Source of the DNA: Burkholderiales bacterium
Lineage (GTDB): Bacteria; Pseudomonadota; Gammaproteobacteria; Burkholderiales; SG8-39
Direction of reading: 5' to 3'
Assembly: GCA_027493935.1 (NCBI GenBank)
Contig: JAOSJV010000011.1
Coordinates: forward strand, 652,589-716,588
DNA length: 64,000 nucleotides
Shown here: positions 60,337 to 64,000 of the stretch, piece by piece
Layout of the letters: each line of letters begins with the position of its first letter
How positions within the stretch are numbered: position 1 is the first letter of the stretch
Made by a program: the position numbers and the translations under genes
The notes under the pieces: generated by a model
The model's database searches: none
What the model saw: only the letters and a program-made list of their open reading frames with translations
Told to the model about the DNA's origin: nothing

Positions 60337-61209
60337 CTACCGGATCGTGTCCGGCAACGCCGGCGCCACGGGGTCCTCGCGCCATTGCAGCGCGAGTACG
60401 GTGAGATTGTCGGCGTGCGCGCCCGCTCGGCGCACGGCGAGCTCGCAAAGCTCCGTGATCGACTGGGCGAGCGGCCGGCCGGACATGCCTTGCAGCAGTT
60501 GATCCGGTTTGAGCGGCCCCCAGAAGCCGTCCGAGCAGAGCAAGAGGATGTCGTCCCTTTGCAGCCGCGCGTTTGCCCCGGGGCCCGGTACCGGCGTGAC
60601 CGGTCCGCCGAGCGACTGCAGCACGCGCTTGCTCTGCGGGTGTCTCGCCGCCGTCTCCTCCGCGATGCGGCCGGCGTCCACCAGATCCTGCACGATCGTG
60701 TGGTCCCTGGTGCGGGCCGCGATGCGGCCATCGCGCAAGAGGTAAAGGCGCGAGTCGCCGACGTGGCTCCACCAGGCATGGCCGTCCTGCACCACGCAGG
60801 CGACGAGCACGGTGCGGGGCACTTCGGGCAGTGCGCGCACGCGCGCGTAGGCGCCGATGGCGACGTGCGCGTGCGAAATGGCGCGGTCGAGAAACGCGCC
60901 CGGGTCGGCGACCTTCGGCTTCGCGGCCTCGAGGAAGCTGTGCAGGAGGCTTCCGACGGCAATCTCGGCGGCCAGCTCGCCACCGAAGTATCCGCCCATG
61001 CCGTCGGCGACCGCGAGCAGCATCGCCTCGTGGGCGACGTGGTGGACGCAACGGTCCTGGTCGCGCTCGCGCATGCCCACGCGCCGCTCGCTCGCGAGGA
61101 CGTATCTCGTGACCGGGGGCGACCGGGGGAGGCTGGACGTGCCACCGGGCCGGGCGGCCGTGTCGCGCCATCGAAGGGCCGGATCGCGATCCGCATGGCC
61201 GGGCAACAT
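60337..61209 (-). CDS. PP2C-family Ser/Thr protein phosphatase
   Basis: 290 residues. Motifs in order: [10 protein letters not shown] (metal-binding Asp), [47 protein letters not shown] and [11 protein letters not shown]. These are the conserved acids of the two-metal PP2C centre. Typically it reverses Hanks-type kinase phosphorylation, but no kinase gene is in the window. The N-terminus is uncertain: ATG 61209 gives an intact frame with an unconserved 40-residue lead, while ATG 61196 in another frame ([16 protein letters not shown]) looks more natural and would need an indel in the C runs near 61115. Confidence 0.85.
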   Translation of the reverse strand: MLPGHADRDPALRWRDTAARPGGTSSLPRSPPVTRYVLASERRVGMRERDQDRCVHHVAHEAMLLAVADGMGGYFGGELAAEIAVGSLLHSFLEAAKPKVADPGAFLDRAISHAHVAIGAYARVRALPEVPRTVLVACVVQDGHAWWSHVGDSRLYLLRDGRIAARTRDHTIVQDLVDAGRIAEETAARHPQSKRVLQSLGGPVTPVPGPGANARLQRDDILLLCSDGFWGPLKPDQLLQGMSGRPLAQSITELCELAVRRAGAHADNLTVLALQWREDPVAPALPDTIR

Positions 61210-62657
<1,448 letters not shown>

Positions 62658-62682
62658 CGCCGACGACGGCGTAGGGGGCGCC

Positions 62683-63231
62683 GTGAAGCTCGGGTGGCTC
62701 GGCCGCCTGGAGGAGGGCGTGATCGCCTTCCTCCTCGCGGTCATGACGATCATCTCGTTCGCGCAGGTGATCGCCCGCTACGTTTTCAACTACAGCTTTG
62801 TCTGGGCGCTCGAGCTCGTCACCGTCCTGTTCGCCTGGCTCATCTTCCTCGGCATGTCCTACGGCGTGCGGGTGCACGCCCACATCGGCGTGGACGCCGT
62901 AGTGCGGTTGCTGCCCTCGAAGGCGGCTCGCGTGCTCGCCGGGGTCGCCGCCCTGCTCGGTGCGATCTACGCCGGCATCTTCTTCTACGGCGGTTACGTC
63001 TACGTCGCCAAGATGTACCAGGTCGGGATCCTGATGCAGGACATGCCGATCCCGCAGTGGGTACCGCGGCTCATCCTGCCGATCGGCTTCGGCCTGCTGG
63101 TGTTCCGCTTCTTGCAGATCTTCTGGGACGCGATCAGCGGGAAGGAGGTGCGCATCCTGGGCGACGAGACCGAGGAGGCGCTCAAGCTCAAGGCGGCGGT
63201 AGAGCCCGAGGCGGGCGAAGGCGCGCGATGA
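62683..63231 (+). CDS. dctQ: TRAP transporter small membrane subunit (DctQ)
   Basis: 182 residues with four spans. GVIAFLLAVMTIISFAQVIA, RYVFNYSFVWALELVTVLFA and WLIFLGMSYGVRVHAHIGVD are typical. GTG 62683 lies 25 bp after the dctP stop. The stop overlaps dctM (ATGA). Confidence 0.9.
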   Translation: MKLGWLGRLEEGVIAFLLAVMTIISFAQVIARYVFNYSFVWALELVTVLFAWLIFLGMSYGVRVHAHIGVDAVVRLLPSKAARVLAGVAALLGAIYAGIFFYGGYVYVAKMYQVGILMQDMPIPQWVPRLILPIGFGLLVFRFLQIFWDAISGKEVRILGDETEEALKLKAAVEPEAGEGAR

Positions 63232-64000
63232 CCATCGCCTTTCTGTTCGTCTCGCTCTTCGTCCTGATGCTGATCGGAGTGCCGGTGGCGGTCTCGCTCG
63301 GCCTCTCGTCGGTGCTCACCATCCTCTTCTTCGGGCGGGACTCGCTCGCGTCGCTCGCGCTGAAGATGTTCGAGACCTCCGAGCACTTCACGCTGCTCGC
63401 GATCCCTTTCTTCATCCTCGGCGGCGCGTTCATGACCACCGGCGGCGTCGCGCGGCGGATGATCCGCTTCGCCATCGCCGCCCTCGGCCACCTGCGCGGC
63501 GGCCTCGCCATGGCCTCGGTGCTGGCGTGCATGCTTTTCGCGGCGGTCTCGGGCTCGTCGCCGGCGACCGTGGTCGCGGTCGGCTCGATCGTGATCGCCG
63601 GCATGGTGAAGGCGGGCTATCCGCAGCCGTTCGCCGCCGGCGTGATCTGCAACGCGGGCACGCTCGGCATTCTCATCCCGCCGTCGATCGTGATGGTGGT
63701 CTACGGTGCCGCGACGGAGACCTCGGTCGGCAAGCTCTTCATGGCCGGGGTCATCCCGGGGATCGTGCTCGGTCTGATGCTCATGGCGGCGATCTACGTC
63801 CGTGCGCGGATCATCGACCTGCCGCGCCAGCCGCGCGCGAGCGTGCGCGAGTTGCTGGTGTCAGGCCGTGAGTCGCTGTGGGGGCTGCTCCTCATCGTCA
63901 TAATCCTCGGCGGGATCTATGGCGGCATCTTCACGCCGACCGAGGCGGCGGCGGTCGCGGCGGTGTACGCCTTTTTCATCGCGGTCTTCGTCTACAGGGA
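63228..64000 (+). CDS. dctM: TRAP transporter large permease (DctM), 3' end outside the window
   Basis: ATG 63228 overlaps the dctQ stop; 257 codons are seen and the frame is open at the window end. TIAFLFVSLFVLMLIGVPVA, LLAIPFFILGGAFMTTGGVA, LFAAVSGSSPATVVAVGSIV and CNAGTLGILIPPSIVMVVYG are DctM signatures, the third and fourth holding the Na-linked substrate site. A complete DctM has about 430 residues, so about 60 % is present. Confidence 0.93.
   Translation, partial: MTIAFLFVSLFVLMLIGVPVAVSLGLSSVLTILFFGRDSLASLALKMFETSEHFTLLAIPFFILGGAFMTTGGVARRMIRFAIAALGHLRGGLAMASVLACMLFAAVSGSSPATVVAVGSIVIAGMVKAGYPQPFAAGVICNAGTLGILIPPSIVMVVYGAATETSVGKLFMAGVIPGIVLGLMLMAAIYVRARIIDLPRQPRASVRELLVSGRESLWGLLLIVIILGGIYGGIFTPTEAAAVAAVYAFFIAVFVYR

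Overview
The window is about 70 % G+C. Its gene content (a Gcr-type 'site-specific recombinase', narK-narGHJI followed by a parvulin gene, NnrS, fused isobutyryl-CoA mutase, TRAP and ugp-type ABC transporters) points to a betaproteobacterium, probably Burkholderiales or Rhodocyclales. This is inferred from gene content only. No rRNA, tRNA, CRISPR array or phage genes were seen.

Layout. 1-5.5 kb: a VOC protein, a DUF4286-like protein, a Gcr-family membrane protein, a small membrane protein and a Cys/Met-metabolism PLP enzyme. 5.5-10 kb, minus strand: an overlapping operon of a MerR-type metal sensor, a CcdA-like thiol membrane protein, a P1B ATPase with a YPC rather than CPC motif and HMA domains at both ends, an exported protein, a thioredoxin-like protein and a stub of a second ccdA. 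It reads from a MerR-type promoter with a 20-bp spacer. 10.1-11.6 kb: an HtrA-like protease gene running into antisense NnrS-tail and recombinase fragments. 11.8-20.7 kb: respiratory nitrate reduction (narK, narG, narH, narJ, narI, ppiC). 20.8-26 kb: a TDT transporter, NnrS, divergent merR/merA, a 57-residue membrane protein and a His-rich exported protein. 26-34.5 kb: a CorC-type protein and an RND tripartite efflux operon divergent from its TetR/AcrR regulator, with an AcrR-like operator between. 34.6-38.7 kb: a secreted protein, ChrA, an SLC13-like carrier and an unknown gene. 39-43.2 kb: a ugp-like ABC importer. 43.2-48.7 kb: a 51-bp tandem repeat, a CPA1 antiporter and fused isobutyryl-CoA mutase (icmF).

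48.7-60.2 kb is a gene graveyard. It holds three decayed IS91/ISCR-type elements, each ending in the same oriIS-like sequence directly against a gene lacking its 5' part; an IS1634-like deletion derivative; a ccdAB toxin-antitoxin module with a perfect palindromic operator; and remnants of a TonB-dependent receptor, esterase, pirin, cyclase, CrtI-like oxidoreductase and FccB-like flavoprotein. The FccB-like gene is cut by a 210-bp, nearly identical copy of part of icmF. 60.3-64 kb: a PP2C phosphatase and a TRAP transporter operon (dctP, dctQ, partial dctM).

About twenty otherwise normal genes carry single-base indels, mostly in C or G runs. This looks like uncorrected long-read error, so most frameshifted genes here are probably functional. 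The truncated and chimeric genes at 11 kb and 49-60 kb are a different matter and look like real rearrangements. Metal and thiol stress (YPC ATPase operon, merRA, ChrA, His-rich protein) and anaerobic nitrate respiration (nar, NnrS) are the two functional themes.
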